Shown here: positions 30,628 to 40,254 of the stretch, piece after piece
Position numbering within the stretch: position 1 is the stretch's first letter
How the letters are laid out: every line of letters starts with the position of its first letter
DNA from: Enterococcus sp. 5H
Lineage (GTDB): Bacteria > Bacillota > Bacilli > Lactobacillales > Enterococcaceae
DNA length: 64,000 nucleotides
Assembly (NCBI RefSeq): GCF_028128615.1
Contig: NZ_AMDP01000068.1
Location: 1 to 64,000, forward strand
Reading direction: 5' to 3'
Notes under the pieces: model-generated
Seen by the model: the letters and a program-made list of their open reading frames with translations, nothing else
What the model was told of the DNA's origin: nothing
The model's database searches: none
Position numbers and translations under genes: made by a program

Positions 30628-32124
30628 TCAATCAACTTGTTTATTCTTATTAAGCTCACTATTTTCACTTTTAACCCAATATTTTCTTGACAACAAATAT
30701 AGACAAAATGCCGACGCAAAACCAGCAAGCCATGAAACATCAGATATAATTTTCAATGCAGGAATAAAATTACCACATAAACAAATTAATAAAGCTGAAA
30801 TTGTAGCAATGTAAGCTGGCTTATTTAACCCTTTATATTCATTTTCCTGATTATCCGCTTTTTGATCCATGTAAAGTTGATCCAAATCAATCGTTTGCTT
30901 TTGAACAAAATAATAATGCGCAATCATTGTACCAGCAACAGGTCCTAATACCGCACCAATCGTGTTTAAAAATAGATAAATACTATCTGCATTTTCCATT
31001 AATTTCCATGGCATAATCAGAAAACTAATCACACTTGCTAATAAAACACCTTTTTTGTAATTTAGTTTCTTCGGAAATAGAGCGCATAGTTGGTAAGCTG
31101 CTGGAATAATATTACCTGTGGCATTTGTTGAAACTGTTGTTAGTAAGAATACCAACATCGCCACTACAATTGCAAAAGTGTTATCCCAACGATTAACAAT
31201 ATTTAAAATATTCCACTCTTGAATCCCATAATGAATAGATCCACCAATTAAAATCACTACACTAGAAAAAGCAAAAATTCCATATCCCACTAAAAGACTT
31301 GCCGTTTGACCGATCGTTTGATCTCTGGTCGATTTAGCATTTTGGGTAAAATCAGATACGCTAGAACCGGGAGCTGCCCAAACAGCCAAAACAGAACTAA
31401 TTATCATAAAGTATACAAGTATTGGAGAAACACTATGTGTCGCACCCGACACATCATAAGATAAAATCGGACCAATACCGCCTGCTACTCTAATTGCCCA
31501 AATCGCCATGCCACCAAAAACAATATAAATTAGTGGACTTAATAGCGCAGTAAACTTATTAAGAATCTTTCCACCACCTAAACCGATCAACATATTAACC
31601 AACCAAAAAATGGTGAAAGCAATTAGCCCTGGGATTGAAATACCAAAAATTTCTGTATTACCACCAAGTGATAAAAAGTCCGGCCAAATTTTACCTATCA
31701 AAATTAATAACGCTAAAGATCCAGTAAAATTTTGTAATCCAAACCACGCAATTGCTGCAACACATCCCCGAAGAAATCCTGGTAATTTCGCCCCAACATC
31801 ACCATAAGTGGAACGTAAATGAATCGCAAAAGGAATACCATACTTTGACCCTGCTCGACCATTAAAGGTCATAAACACAGCTACTGCTAGTGCACTAATA
31901 ACCAATGCTAGCATGATATTAATTGGAGAAAGTCCTAAGAAAAGAAATCCTCCTACCGCTGTATAATTGGGAATGTTGTGTACCGATCCCATCCACAATG
32001 TAAAATAGTTGAATGTTCCCATCATTCTTTTAGACAGCGGTTTTGGAAGTAAGTCTTCATTATAACCACGCTGTCGATAACGCTGAAGTTCTTCTTCAGT
32101 GATTTGATAATCATGGTTGTTCAT
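30628..32124 (-). CDS. pucI: NCS1-family allantoin permease
   Basis: 498 aa, about 12 membrane helices. The N-terminal signature NEDLLPKPLSKRMMGTFNYFTLWMG and the GSKYGIPFAIHLRSTYG block identify the nucleobase-cation-symport-1 family; context with allantoinase indicates allantoin uptake (PucI/YbbW type). A GGAGG ribosome site and a cre-like site lie directly upstream. The preceding MFS gene ends in a terminator, so this gene starts its own transcript with allB. Confidence 0.88.
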   Translation of the reverse strand: MNNHDYQITEEELQRYRQRGYNEDLLPKPLSKRMMGTFNYFTLWMGSVHNIPNYTAVGGFLFLGLSPINIMLALVISALAVAVFMTFNGRAGSKYGIPFAIHLRSTYGDVGAKLPGFLRGCVAAIAWFGLQNFTGSLALLILIGKIWPDFLSLGGNTEIFGISIPGLIAFTIFWLVNMLIGLGGGKILNKFTALLSPLIYIVFGGMAIWAIRVAGGIGPILSYDVSGATHSVSPILVYFMIISSVLAVWAAPGSSVSDFTQNAKSTRDQTIGQTASLLVGYGIFAFSSVVILIGGSIHYGIQEWNILNIVNRWDNTFAIVVAMLVFLLTTVSTNATGNIIPAAYQLCALFPKKLNYKKGVLLASVISFLIMPWKLMENADSIYLFLNTIGAVLGPVAGTMIAHYYFVQKQTIDLDQLYMDQKADNQENEYKGLNKPAYIATISALLICLCGNFIPALKIISDVSWLAGFASAFCLYLLSRKYWVKSENSELNKNKQVD

Positions 32125-32137
32125 TTATTCGCCTCCT

Positions 32138-32152
32138 TATAAGCGCTTACAA
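32138..32152 (-). promoter_or_regulatory. cre-like site upstream of allantoin permease
   Basis: On the minus strand TTGTAAGCGCTTATA matches the CcpA consensus WTGNAANCGNWNNCW at all but one defined position. It sits just before the ribosome site, suggesting carbon catabolite repression of uptake. Confidence 0.7.
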
Positions 32153-32219
32153 AAAATAAGTTTTAAAAAAATTTTTCTCCTTTCACTTATGGTATGTTCG
32201 TAATTCTATTATTTATCTG

Positions 32220-32232
32220 TTTTTGCGAAATT
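32220..32232. promoter_or_regulatory. Candidate PucR half-site upstream of permease
   Basis: TTTTTGCGAAATT resembles the TTTGTGCGAAAT motif found before the other units of the island (33,762, 35,121, 46,758). Confidence 0.35.
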
Positions 32233-32253
32233 ATGACACATAACAGATAAAAA

Positions 32254-32310
32254 AATGATGTATTTAGTCTCTATCCACCTTATTGAGTTTCAGAAGCTAA
32301 ATACATCATT
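32254..32310 (-). terminator. Terminator of pucG-MFS unit
   Basis: A 14-bp perfect stem (AATGATGTATTTAG / CTAAATACATCATT), followed on the minus strand by TTTTTTTA, 15 bp past the MFS stop. Confidence 0.82.
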
Positions 32311-32324
32311 ATTTATTTTACAGC

Positions 32325-33602
32325 TTATGCTTTAGTTGCTGCTTTCTTTTTACTAATATTTGCTAATAAGAATAATGTTGTTCCTACCACTAGAAGAATA
32401 ACAGAAATGTAAAAGCCCATCTCTTTTGATCCAGTCGCATCTGAAATTGAACCTGTTAAAGTAGGAGCAATAACTGATGACATCATTCCGAAAAAGTTAA
32501 ATACGCCAAGTGTTGTACCAATACCGACTTTAGGTGCATTTTCACCAAGCCATGAAATAATAATTGGCTCTACTGCTAATTTACCTAAGAATCCATATAA
32601 GATTAAACCAACTAATAATAATGTAGAATTAGTTGCTTGTACTGTAAGTAATAACATCGCTGCCGCTAAAAATTCTAAAATAACAATAAATTGAACTTTT
32701 TTGTGCATAAATTTATCTGCCAAACGGCTGAAGAATAGTGCTCCTGGAATTGAAGCAAATGCTACCAGCGAAGCTGAAAAACCAATCGCAGCTCCTTCAA
32801 ATCCTCTTTCCGTACCTAAAAAGTTAGGTAACCATGTTACTGTCATATAATAAGCATAACAAGTGGCAAAGTATAAGATATAAGCAAATAACATTTTAGG
32901 TGAGAATAATTTCTTCACTGAAACATGTTCTTTTACAACTGGTGTATCTTCTGTTTTTGCAGCTGCTGCTTCCGCTGCTTCAGATTGTGCTAAAAATTCT
33001 GCATCTTCTTTATTATTACGAATAATTGCTGTAAATGCTACTAACATACAAATAATTAAAACGACAGAGATATACATCATTGTTTGCCAAGGTAAATTCA
33101 GTTGAACAACTAAATAACTTGATAAAATTAATCCTAAACCAGAACCAACAGCTGAACCACTATTTACAATCGCTGTTGAGAAACTTCTTTTGTCTTGTGG
33201 AATATTTTGCGATGTTAATGAATACGCTGATCCATAGAAAGAACCACAACCTAATCCTGCTAAAAGACTACCAAAATAAATCATTGAGATACTTGAAGCT
33301 TGAGAAATTAACAACGCTGCAATCCCAAATAAAATAAATCCTGGAATTAAAACTTTTTTCTTTCCAATTTTATCAACTAAAAATCCTGCCGGAATCTGCA
33401 TTGCCACATATCCAAAAAAGTAAAAACTTGAAATTGAACCTAATGCAGTATCTGATATATTTCCGCCAAGTGACTCATTAATTTGCGGATAAGCAGGTGC
33501 TAATGCTGAACGATACACCCAGATCGTTACCCAACCTGAACATAACAAAATAATAATCTTTTTCCAATAATCCATTCCTGAACCCTTACTTTTTACATCC
33601 AT
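32325..33602 (-). CDS. MFS transporter, allantoin island paralogue 2
   Basis: About 425 aa, 12 membrane segments, with the helix 2-3 loop LVDKIGKKKVLIPG and a long Ala/Glu-rich central cytoplasmic loop (about residues 200-220). The start ATG at 33,602 is preceded by GGAGG; the ORF's first 20 residues lack one. It follows pucG on the same strand. Family members carry organic anions; the substrate here is unknown. Oxamate export or allantoate uptake are inferences from context. Confidence 0.8.
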   Translation of the reverse strand: MDVKSKGSGMDYWKKIIILLCSGWVTIWVYRSALAPAYPQINESLGGNISDTALGSISSFYFFGYVAMQIPAGFLVDKIGKKKVLIPGFILFGIAALLISQASSISMIYFGSLLAGLGCGSFYGSAYSLTSQNIPQDKRSFSTAIVNSGSAVGSGLGLILSSYLVVQLNLPWQTMMYISVVLIICMLVAFTAIIRNNKEDAEFLAQSEAAEAAAAKTEDTPVVKEHVSVKKLFSPKMLFAYILYFATCYAYYMTVTWLPNFLGTERGFEGAAIGFSASLVAFASIPGALFFSRLADKFMHKKVQFIVILEFLAAAMLLLTVQATNSTLLLVGLILYGFLGKLAVEPIIISWLGENAPKVGIGTTLGVFNFFGMMSSVIAPTLTGSISDATGSKEMGFYISVILLVVGTTLFLLANISKKKAATKA

Positions 33603-33708
33603 GTCTTTTCCTCCAACTGTTACTCGTCCAACTATTTGAACATTAACAAAAAGTTTGTGCACTTTTACAGTTCAAATAATTCTTCCAGTAACTTCTTATT
33701 CGCTTTAA

Positions 33709-33723
33709 TTGTAAGCGGTAGCA
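33709..33723 (+). promoter_or_regulatory. cre-like site between pucG and MFS gene
   Basis: TTGTAAGCGGTAGCA matches the CcpA consensus WTGNAANCGNWNNCW at every defined position. It lies upstream of the MFS gene (leftward). Confidence 0.7.
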
Positions 33724-33742
33724 AAGTCTCGTTCATCATTAA

Positions 33743-33776
33743 TTTTCACAAACTTGTCAAAAAGTTTGTGCAAAAC
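33743..33776. promoter_or_regulatory. Dyad operator candidate (PucR-type)
   Basis: TTTTCACAAACTT-N6-AAGTTTGTGCAAAA is a near-perfect inverted repeat. A further half-site, AAGTTTGTGCACTTTT, occurs at 33,651-33,666. Both lie upstream of the leftward MFS gene. Confidence 0.55.
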
Positions 33777-33819
33777 AAACAATCAGATGTTTTTTTACAC
33801 AAACCATTTGAACGTGTCA

Positions 33820-35028
33820 TTATTTTGTATACACAGTTAGAGCAGCTTTAACAGCTTCACCTTTGGCAATATCCGCACCATAAAAATTAAGCGCACCCTC
33901 TAACGCTGATAAAACATGAAGAACGTTTGATTTTCTACTACTGTATCCCATATTGCCGATACGCCAAACTTTTCCTTGTAAAGCACCGAAAGAAGAAGCA
34001 ATTTCCACACCAAATTCATCCAACATTAATGAACGAACTTTTTCTCCATCAATCCCTGATGGAATCATTACTGGTGTTACTGTCGGCATTTTCGTTGTTA
34101 AGTCGCCATAAAATCCTAAGCCCATCGCTTTAATTCCGGCAACAATTGCTTCATCATTTTGAGCATGACGAGCATAAACATTTTCGATTCCTTCATTAAT
34201 CAGCATTCTTAGTCCTTCGTGAAGTCCATAAATCATACTTGTTGCTTCTGTATGATGATTGATGCGTTCTTCACTCCAATAGCGTTGTAACTGGCTTAAA
34301 TCCAAGTAGTTACTGCTAATATGATTTTCATTACGAATATCTTTGCTTAAACCTAACTCTTTTTGATAACGGCTATCCAATACTTTTTCTACACGATCGT
34401 TATAAGTAATCAATGATAATCCTGAAGGTACACTCACACATTTTTGCGTTCCTGCAATGGCAATATCCACACCCCATGCATCAACTTCAAGCGGCACTCC
34501 TCCATATGTTGCTACCATATCCACTACAAAGAAAATATCATTTGTTTGACAAAATTGTCCAATCTGATCCATCGACTGCATCTGACCATTAGCTGTTTCG
34601 CCATGAACCATTGCAACAATTTTAGGTTGAAATTTTTTAATTTCTTCAATGACTGCTTCTTGCTCAAAAGGTGCATCCCATTCTTTTTCAAGATAATGAA
34701 TTTCTGCTTTGGCACGCTCACAAATCTCACCTAAAAGATAAGCAAAACGACCATAAACAGGAATTAATACTTTATCTCCCGGTTCAATCAAAGCAATCAG
34801 AGCTGCTTCTAACCCAGAACGTGATGTCCCATCAATTGCAAAAGCTTGTTTATTTTTCGTGCCAAAAGGTATCTTTATCATTTCTTTTACTTCATCCATA
34901 ATACTTAAAAAAGCTGGATCAAATTGTCCCAAAATAGACGCTGACATTGCTCTTAAAGCTACGGGATGAGCTTCAACTGGTCCTGGAGTCATGATGGTTC
35001 TACTTGGTACGGTTAATTCTGAAAACAT
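33820..35028 (-). CDS. pucG: (S)-ureidoglycine:glyoxylate aminotransferase
   Basis: About 402 aa, fold-type I PLP enzyme of the alanine-glyoxylate aminotransferase family; PLP lysine K196 in AGTQKCVSV. Two residues fit the PucG subgroup: Gln in LGQFDP (Q35) and Asn in INHHTEAT (N257), where AGTs usually have other residues; in B. subtilis PucG the equivalents (Gln37, Asn264) were reported to read ureidoglycine. It transfers the amino group of ureidoglycine to glyoxylate, giving oxalurate and glycine. ATG at 35,028 follows AGAGGG. Divergent from pucR. Confidence 0.85.
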   Translation of the reverse strand: MFSELTVPSRTIMTPGPVEAHPVALRAMSASILGQFDPAFLSIMDEVKEMIKIPFGTKNKQAFAIDGTSRSGLEAALIALIEPGDKVLIPVYGRFAYLLGEICERAKAEIHYLEKEWDAPFEQEAVIEEIKKFQPKIVAMVHGETANGQMQSMDQIGQFCQTNDIFFVVDMVATYGGVPLEVDAWGVDIAIAGTQKCVSVPSGLSLITYNDRVEKVLDSRYQKELGLSKDIRNENHISSNYLDLSQLQRYWSEERINHHTEATSMIYGLHEGLRMLINEGIENVYARHAQNDEAIVAGIKAMGLGFYGDLTTKMPTVTPVMIPSGIDGEKVRSLMLDEFGVEIASSFGALQGKVWRIGNMGYSSRKSNVLHVLSALEGALNFYGADIAKGEAVKAALTVYTK

Positions 35029-35120
35029 AACTATCCCTCTTTTCCATTTTACTTTCATCCTACCTTTATCTCAAAAAAAATCATTGTCACTTTTGTCTAA
35101 ATAATTTAAACTTTCAGTTA

Positions 35121-35166
35121 TTTCGCACAAAACATTCTTGAATCTGCATGCGCTATCATTTAGAAT
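35121..35166 (+). promoter_or_regulatory. pucR promoter with half-site
   Basis: -35 TTGAAT (35,138-35,143), 17-bp spacer, -10 TAGAAT (35,161-35,166). TTTCGCACAAAA (35,121-35,132, the reverse of TTTTGTGCGAAA) abuts the -35 region. The ~170-nt leader before the start contains no clear hairpin. The remaining gap to pucG (35,029-35,120) is AT-rich. Confidence 0.5.
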
Positions 35167-35335
35167 AGAACTATCGATATTTTTGAAGCTGATTATTTTG
35201 TTTTTCATGTTTCACCCGTTTGCTCTTAGGAAAAAAGATAACCTCTGTTTGTGGCAAAGTTCGCCACCCTCCAAGTTTCCTATTTTTCTTTCAGAGCTGA
35301 CCAACTTATTTCGCTTTTATATAGGGGGACAACCA

Positions 35336-36973
35336 TTGACAACGTTAGAAGATTTATTAAAAATACCCAGATTTTCTGATTTAAAATTATTAACTAACCC
35401 TACCAAAGCCAACACTGTTGTTGAAAGTATTGAAATTTCTGAAACACCGGATGTAGCGGGGTTTATTCCTAAGAAAATTTTTCTTTTAACAACGGCCATG
35501 GTTTATAAAGATAACCAAAAAGAATTGATTACACTGATTGATTCTTTAAAAGAACAAGAGGCTGCCGGGATTGGAATTAAAGTCGGCCGATTTATTGAAG
35601 CAATTGATCCTGAAGTTGTAGAATACGCAAATAAAATTGATTTTCCTATCGTTCAAGTACCTAGTACACAACCTTTAGGTGCTTTGCTGCATCAGCTTTT
35701 AAATTTCTTGTGGGATACAAAAACGGAACAGCTAAGTTATGCTCTGGATATTCAAAAACGTTTTTCTAACCTATTAATCCATGATGTAAGTATCGCACGT
35801 TTCATCGCTGATTTTGGCAAAATGATTAATGCTCCTGTAATTTTACTAAGTCCTTATCGAAAAGTAATTGCGCACTCAAAGCATTTTACTCAAACATCAA
35901 AACCTGCGGAATATTACGTCGAACAACTCGTATCAAAATACGATCACTGGATTGAAGATACTAATACATCCTTTATGATTAATGATTTAAATCAAGCACC
36001 ATTGCAAATTGCTGGTTTTACAGTTACAGTTAATAGCTATTTCCCACATTATTTATTAATTTTGAATCCAGAAAAAGTGCCCTATCCGATGTCAGAATTT
36101 GCTGTGGAACAAGCTTGTTTAGTTCTATCATTTATGCTTTACAAAAATCAAAAAGTTCAAAAATCTTTTGACTTTTTCAAAAGCGATTTCTTAGCTCAGT
36201 TAATTGAATATCAGCAAGCACCCCATCAATCTAAAAGAGATTGGCTTGATTTGGGCGCCAACTATGATTTAAAAAAGAGCACCTATTATCAAGTTGCTTA
36301 TGCGGTTTGCAGCCAATCTTCTATTACAGCTACGAAGATCAAATACCAAGAAGAAGAAAGCGATGTTGCTTTTCAATGGTTGCAGGAAACGTTACCGCTG
36401 AAAATTAAGCATACTAGTATTTTTAAAATCAAAAATACGAATCACTTTGCTATTCTAATTCAAAGTAAGGTCGATGATCTAGATAAAATTTTACGTGATA
36501 TTTCTGTAGAACTTTCAGAAAAATTACCAATTAATTTAACATTTGCTTTAGGTAACCATTATGAAACCATCGAGCAATTTGCCAGCTCTTATATTGAAGC
36601 AAAAACGGCTTATGAAGAGTTAGCGACAATAACTGATGGAACTTTAGTTCACCATTATCATCCTAAAGGAATGAAAAGTCTCTTTGAAAAAATGAGCTTA
36701 GAAGATATTCATTATTTCTGTGAAACTACATTGAAAGAATTAGCCTATCCAGTTGAAGATTCCTATATTGAACTAAGAAAAACACTGCAATGCTATTTAA
36801 GTTTTCAATGTGAAATTTCTAAAACAGCTAAAGAAATGTATTTGCATCGAAATACAATCAAATATAGAATCGATCACTGCGCAAGACTACTTGGAAAAAA
36901 TATCCAAGATCCGACAAACAGTTTAAACTTACGATTGGCATTAGAACTTTCGGAGCGTTCCAATCAACATTAA
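35336..36973 (+). CDS. pucR: PucR-family purine catabolism regulator
   Basis: About 545 aa. An N-terminal PucR domain (TTLEDLLKIPRFSDLKLLT onward, to about 120), a GGDEF-like central domain, and a C-terminal PucR helix-turn-helix (FQCEISKTAKEMYLHRNTIKYRIDH, near 495-520). B. subtilis PucR activates purine-degradation genes with allantoin, allantoate or ureidoglycolate as effectors. I place the start at the TTG 35,336, seven bases after AGGGGG; the 66 residues upstream in frame are not domain-like. Divergent from pucG and convergent with carbamate kinase. Confidence 0.85.
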   Translation: MTTLEDLLKIPRFSDLKLLTNPTKANTVVESIEISETPDVAGFIPKKIFLLTTAMVYKDNQKELITLIDSLKEQEAAGIGIKVGRFIEAIDPEVVEYANKIDFPIVQVPSTQPLGALLHQLLNFLWDTKTEQLSYALDIQKRFSNLLIHDVSIARFIADFGKMINAPVILLSPYRKVIAHSKHFTQTSKPAEYYVEQLVSKYDHWIEDTNTSFMINDLNQAPLQIAGFTVTVNSYFPHYLLILNPEKVPYPMSEFAVEQACLVLSFMLYKNQKVQKSFDFFKSDFLAQLIEYQQAPHQSKRDWLDLGANYDLKKSTYYQVAYAVCSQSSITATKIKYQEEESDVAFQWLQETLPLKIKHTSIFKIKNTNHFAILIQSKVDDLDKILRDISVELSEKLPINLTFALGNHYETIEQFASSYIEAKTAYEELATITDGTLVHHYHPKGMKSLFEKMSLEDIHYFCETTLKELAYPVEDSYIELRKTLQCYLSFQCEISKTAKEMYLHRNTIKYRIDHCARLLGKNIQDPTNSLNLRLALELSERSNQH

Positions 36974-37150
36974 AAAGAGCTTAGGACATAACTCAAAAAG
37001 TTATGTTTCAAGCTCTTAGTTTCTGAATAAACGGTGGGAGCAGAAGCAACTCCTTCGGAAATAAGCTGAAATTCACAAAAATTTGAAGAGCAATTTCCGT
37101 GAATTCCTTCTTATTTCTCGGAGTTAAACACTTCTGTCCCAACGTCTTTT
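36974..37150. repeat. Mosaic intergenic repeat, short copy
   Basis: Starts with the stem AAGAGCTTAGGACATAAC / GTTATGTTTCAAGCTCTT (36,975-37,017), then blocks shared with the other copies: 'gaataaacgg', 'ccttcggaaataagctgaaatt', 'aaaatttgaagagcaattt' and 'ttctcggagttaaacactt'. Between two convergent genes, where it probably also terminates transcription. Confidence 0.7.
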
Positions 37151-37158
37151 TGTATTAA

Positions 37159-38097
37159 CTACCCAGTTATTCTTGTACCTGCTCGACCTTGTAATGCTTG
37201 GTCTGCTTCTTCTAAAGAACAGATGATAGCTGTTTTTCCTTGTTTAGCAAAAGCAATTGCTGCTTCCATTTTCGGCCCCATACTACCATCTGCAAAATGA
37301 CCTTCATTCATATATTGTTCTGCTTTTTTAATAGAAATTGTTTCTAGTTTTTCTTGATTTGGCTTACCATAATTGATATAAACGTTACTTACGTCGGTTA
37401 ACATCACAAAGACATCTGCATCGATTTGTTCAGCTAATTTTTTCCCAGTACGATCTTTGTCAATTACAGCTTCAATTCCTTTTAGCAGACCATCTTCGCC
37501 GCGAACGACAGGAATTCCTCCGCCACCACCAGCAACAACAATCGTGTTTTGATTCAACAAATTAACGATTGAAGACACACCATGAATAGCTTTTGGTTGA
37601 GGAGAAGGTACTACACGACGATAGCCTCTACCCGCATCTTCCATCATCACCCAGTTTTTCTCTTGCTCCATTTGTTTAGCTTCTGCTTCAGAATAAAAAA
37701 TACCAATTGGTTTATTAGGATTAGTAAATGCTTCATCATCTGCTGAAACTTCAGTTTGTGTCAACAATGTAATAACGTTGCTAGTTAAGCCTTTAGTTTC
37801 TAATGAATTTTTTAGGCTTTGTTCTAGCATATAACCAATAAATCCTTGTGATTCTGCGTTACACACATCTAACGGAAACGGTGGAACGATATCTTTTGCT
37901 TCTTCATTTTGTCTCAAAATATTGCCCACTTGAGGGCCATTTCCGTGAGTTAACACGATTTGATAGTCTAATTCCTCAATTTTTGCTACAAGATCTGCAC
38001 TAATTTTTACATTATCCATTTGAACTTCAAGTGTTGCTTCTTGATTGGGTTTTAAGATAGCATTGCCACCTAATGCCAACACGACACGATTTGCCAT
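37159..38097 (-). CDS. allK: Catabolic carbamate kinase
   Basis: 312 aa amino-acid-kinase fold. ALGGNAILKPNQ at the N-terminus, THGNGPQVGN, and VVAGGGGGIPVV are carbamate kinase signatures; the C-terminal MGPKMEAAI block binds nucleotide. It converts carbamoyl phosphate and ADP to ATP, CO2 and NH3. Its position behind the oxamate carbamoyltransferase genes points to the allantoin pathway (E. coli YbcF/AllK equivalent) rather than arginine deiminase. 13 bp from allH. Confidence 0.9.
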   Translation of the reverse strand: MANRVVLALGGNAILKPNQEATLEVQMDNVKISADLVAKIEELDYQIVLTHGNGPQVGNILRQNEEAKDIVPPFPLDVCNAESQGFIGYMLEQSLKNSLETKGLTSNVITLLTQTEVSADDEAFTNPNKPIGIFYSEAEAKQMEQEKNWVMMEDAGRGYRRVVPSPQPKAIHGVSSIVNLLNQNTIVVAGGGGGIPVVRGEDGLLKGIEAVIDKDRTGKKLAEQIDADVFVMLTDVSNVYINYGKPNQEKLETISIKKAEQYMNEGHFADGSMGPKMEAAIAFAKQGKTAIICSLEEADQALQGRAGTRITG

Positions 38098-38110
38098 AAT
38101 ATAATCTCCT

Positions 38111-38965
38111 TTAATTGTTATTTAGAAATTCAATTGTTGCCATAAAACCTGCCAACAGGTCAAGTCCTGAGGTATGACCTACTTTTATAATATTATCGAC
38201 AGCTTTTTGTAATTGTTCGATACTACTCATCGTCGTCAAATTTTCTATAAATTCAATAACAGGTGCACTAAATCGACAAGATAGAGCGCATAGCAAATAA
38301 TGCTTGCTGATATCTGTCGTCACAGCGGGTTCCTTTGACAACTCAGTAAGTATTCTTTTTTCTAGTATTCGATCTTTTTCATTTAACAATATTCTAGCAG
38401 CCAAATGACCGACTAACATATCATCGCCAGAAGGAGTCAGACCTTTACCTCTCCCTAAAAGAAATGCAACAGCAGACTGTTTTTTACTTTCGTCTTCCAA
38501 ACATAGTAATTGAAGCGCTTTAGCAAATGGATTTTCCTCTATCAAAAAATCAGCTAAAGAAACTTGCGCACCAGTTTCCTTATCCAAACTCGCCGCATAA
38601 TCATTAAAATGTTGTAAATTACTTGATTTTAGCGTTTCAGTAATTTCCATTGTTGAAGAATAAAGTTCTCCATAATTCAATAGCAAATGATTTTTAGAAA
38701 AATGCAAACAATCTTCTTGCCACCTAACTGAATCACCAATCTCAACAGTTGAAAGCAATGTTGAAAAATAAACGGACTCAATATAGATACCATTTGGCAT
38801 AAAAGGATAGTCAGTGGTCGAAATGACCACTAACTGTTCTTTCCCTTCATCCTGAATATTGAAACTATTTTTATATTTGCTATGAACATGCCATTTTTTC
38901 TCTGAAAAAGCATTTGTCAAAAGAATCTGATCTAGAAAACAAGCATTAACAAACAATTTTCTCAC
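38111..38965 (-). CDS. allH: DUF2877 protein, oxamate carbamoyltransferase subunit
   Basis: 284 aa with the DUF2877 core LLGRGKGLTPSGDDMLVGHLAA (about 172-193). In E. coli the homologue YlbF (AllH) is required, with FdrA and YlbE, for oxamic transcarbamylase. The start is a GTG at 38,965; AllG stops just 4 bp upstream, so translation is probably coupled. Soluble, cytoplasmic. Confidence 0.83.
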   Translation of the reverse strand: MRKLFVNACFLDQILLTNAFSEKKWHVHSKYKNSFNIQDEGKEQLVVISTTDYPFMPNGIYIESVYFSTLLSTVEIGDSVRWQEDCLHFSKNHLLLNYGELYSSTMEITETLKSSNLQHFNDYAASLDKETGAQVSLADFLIEENPFAKALQLLCLEDESKKQSAVAFLLGRGKGLTPSGDDMLVGHLAARILLNEKDRILEKRILTELSKEPAVTTDISKHYLLCALSCRFSAPVIEFIENLTTMSSIEQLQKAVDNIIKVGHTSGLDLLAGFMATIEFLNNN

Positions 38966-38968
38966 CCA

Positions 38969-40237
38969 TTATTCTGTAAAGCCTAATTTTTTTGCGTATG
39001 CTAAAACAGCTTTTTCAAAACAATCAATTGGAGGTGTAACGGTTCCAGCACCAATTTGACCTAAGCCAGCTTTTTTATTCGCTATTCCTGTGTTAATTAC
39101 TGGAAGAATACCAGTTTCTACTACTTTTCTTGCATCAATACCTAGACAAATACCTTTGAAATCCCAAGTTGGTACAGGAAAATTCGGATTGCTGTCAATA
39201 CAGATTTCCGTCATTTCATTACTTGTATTTAACGCATCATAAAAGCCGCCTGATCCAACGAATCGTGTAACAGCTGGTGCAGCGATCATTGCCATACCAC
39301 CAACACCGAAAGTTTCAGTAATCGCACTGTCTCCCATATCTGGAGCCGCATCAGCTTCACTAAAACCAGAGAAGTACAAGCCTTGAGGTGTATTAACAGG
39401 TCCAGTAAACCATTCATCGCCCATTCCAGCAATTCGAATACCAAATTCGTGACCATTTCTACACATAGCAGTAACAATTGTTCCTTCTTGAATTTGTCGA
39501 GCGCCATCCATAACTGCTTTGGCTGAAGCCATCATGATATTTAAGAAAAATTGATCTGTATCTGCTAAAAATTGGACAACTTCTTCACGCTTTGTTTGGT
39601 CAATTTCAGTTAGACCAACGATAATTGGCGCCATTTCTTTTAAGAATGCCAATGAAGCTGCAATGTTACGTTGGTGAAACTCATCACCCATTGCAATTGC
39701 TTTTGCTACTAAAACGTTAATATTTAAGCCATCTTCTTTGGTTTTTAAAGCAGCACTTAAAACTGGTGCTAACGTATCTCTCATCCATCTTAAACGAGTG
39801 ATAACTTCGTCAGAATATGCACCAAAACGTAATACTGCTCCGATACCTTCATTCATCGTACAGAAAGCGCGGTTGCCATCTGTTTTATTTTCAACTACTA
39901 AGACAGCCATATTCGCTGACGTAATACCGCCCATTGGTCCTACAGCATTAACATGATGACATGGAATTAATTTCACTTCACCTGATTCCAACATTTTTCT
40001 GGCTTCTTCCTCTGTTTCACACCACTCTTCAAAAAGAGCAGCACCTACACAAGCGCCTTGGATCGGATCAACCATTTTATCGTAAGTAATTGGCGGACCT
40101 GCATGTAGTAAAACTTTGCCTTCATGTAATTCTTTAATCACTGATTTTGCTGGAACTACGTCTAATAAGAAAGGAGAACCAGCAACGATTTTTGCGGCTA
40201 CTGCCTGATTTGCTTCGTCGATTGTTTTGTATGCCAT
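38969..40237 (-). CDS. allG: DUF1116 protein, oxamate carbamoyltransferase subunit
   Basis: 422 aa. DUF1116 features: GPPITYDKMVDPIQGACVGAALFEEW near the N-terminus, AMCRNGHEFGIRI, and FGVGGMAMIAAPAVTRF. The E. coli homologue YlbE (AllG) is part of the three-gene oxamic transcarbamylase that cleaves oxalurate with phosphate. GGGG ribosome site upstream. Preceded by a structured 130-bp gap. Confidence 0.85.
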   Translation of the reverse strand: MAYKTIDEANQAVAAKIVAGSPFLLDVVPAKSVIKELHEGKVLLHAGPPITYDKMVDPIQGACVGAALFEEWCETEEEARKMLESGEVKLIPCHHVNAVGPMGGITSANMAVLVVENKTDGNRAFCTMNEGIGAVLRFGAYSDEVITRLRWMRDTLAPVLSAALKTKEDGLNINVLVAKAIAMGDEFHQRNIAASLAFLKEMAPIIVGLTEIDQTKREEVVQFLADTDQFFLNIMMASAKAVMDGARQIQEGTIVTAMCRNGHEFGIRIAGMGDEWFTGPVNTPQGLYFSGFSEADAAPDMGDSAITETFGVGGMAMIAAPAVTRFVGSGGFYDALNTSNEMTEICIDSNPNFPVPTWDFKGICLGIDARKVVETGILPVINTGIANKKAGLGQIGAGTVTPPIDCFEKAVLAYAKKLGFTE

Positions 40238-40254
40238 TTTTGTTTTCCCCCGTT

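Noticed and set aside
35138-35335. 66-residue N-terminal extension of PucR
   Set aside because: Has no ribosome site, overlaps the probable promoter, and the PucR domain begins at the TTG with AGGGGG at 35,336.
37159-38097. Carbamate kinase as part of an arginine deiminase cluster
   Set aside because: No arcA or arcB nearby; it follows oxamate carbamoyltransferase genes, which produce carbamoyl phosphate.
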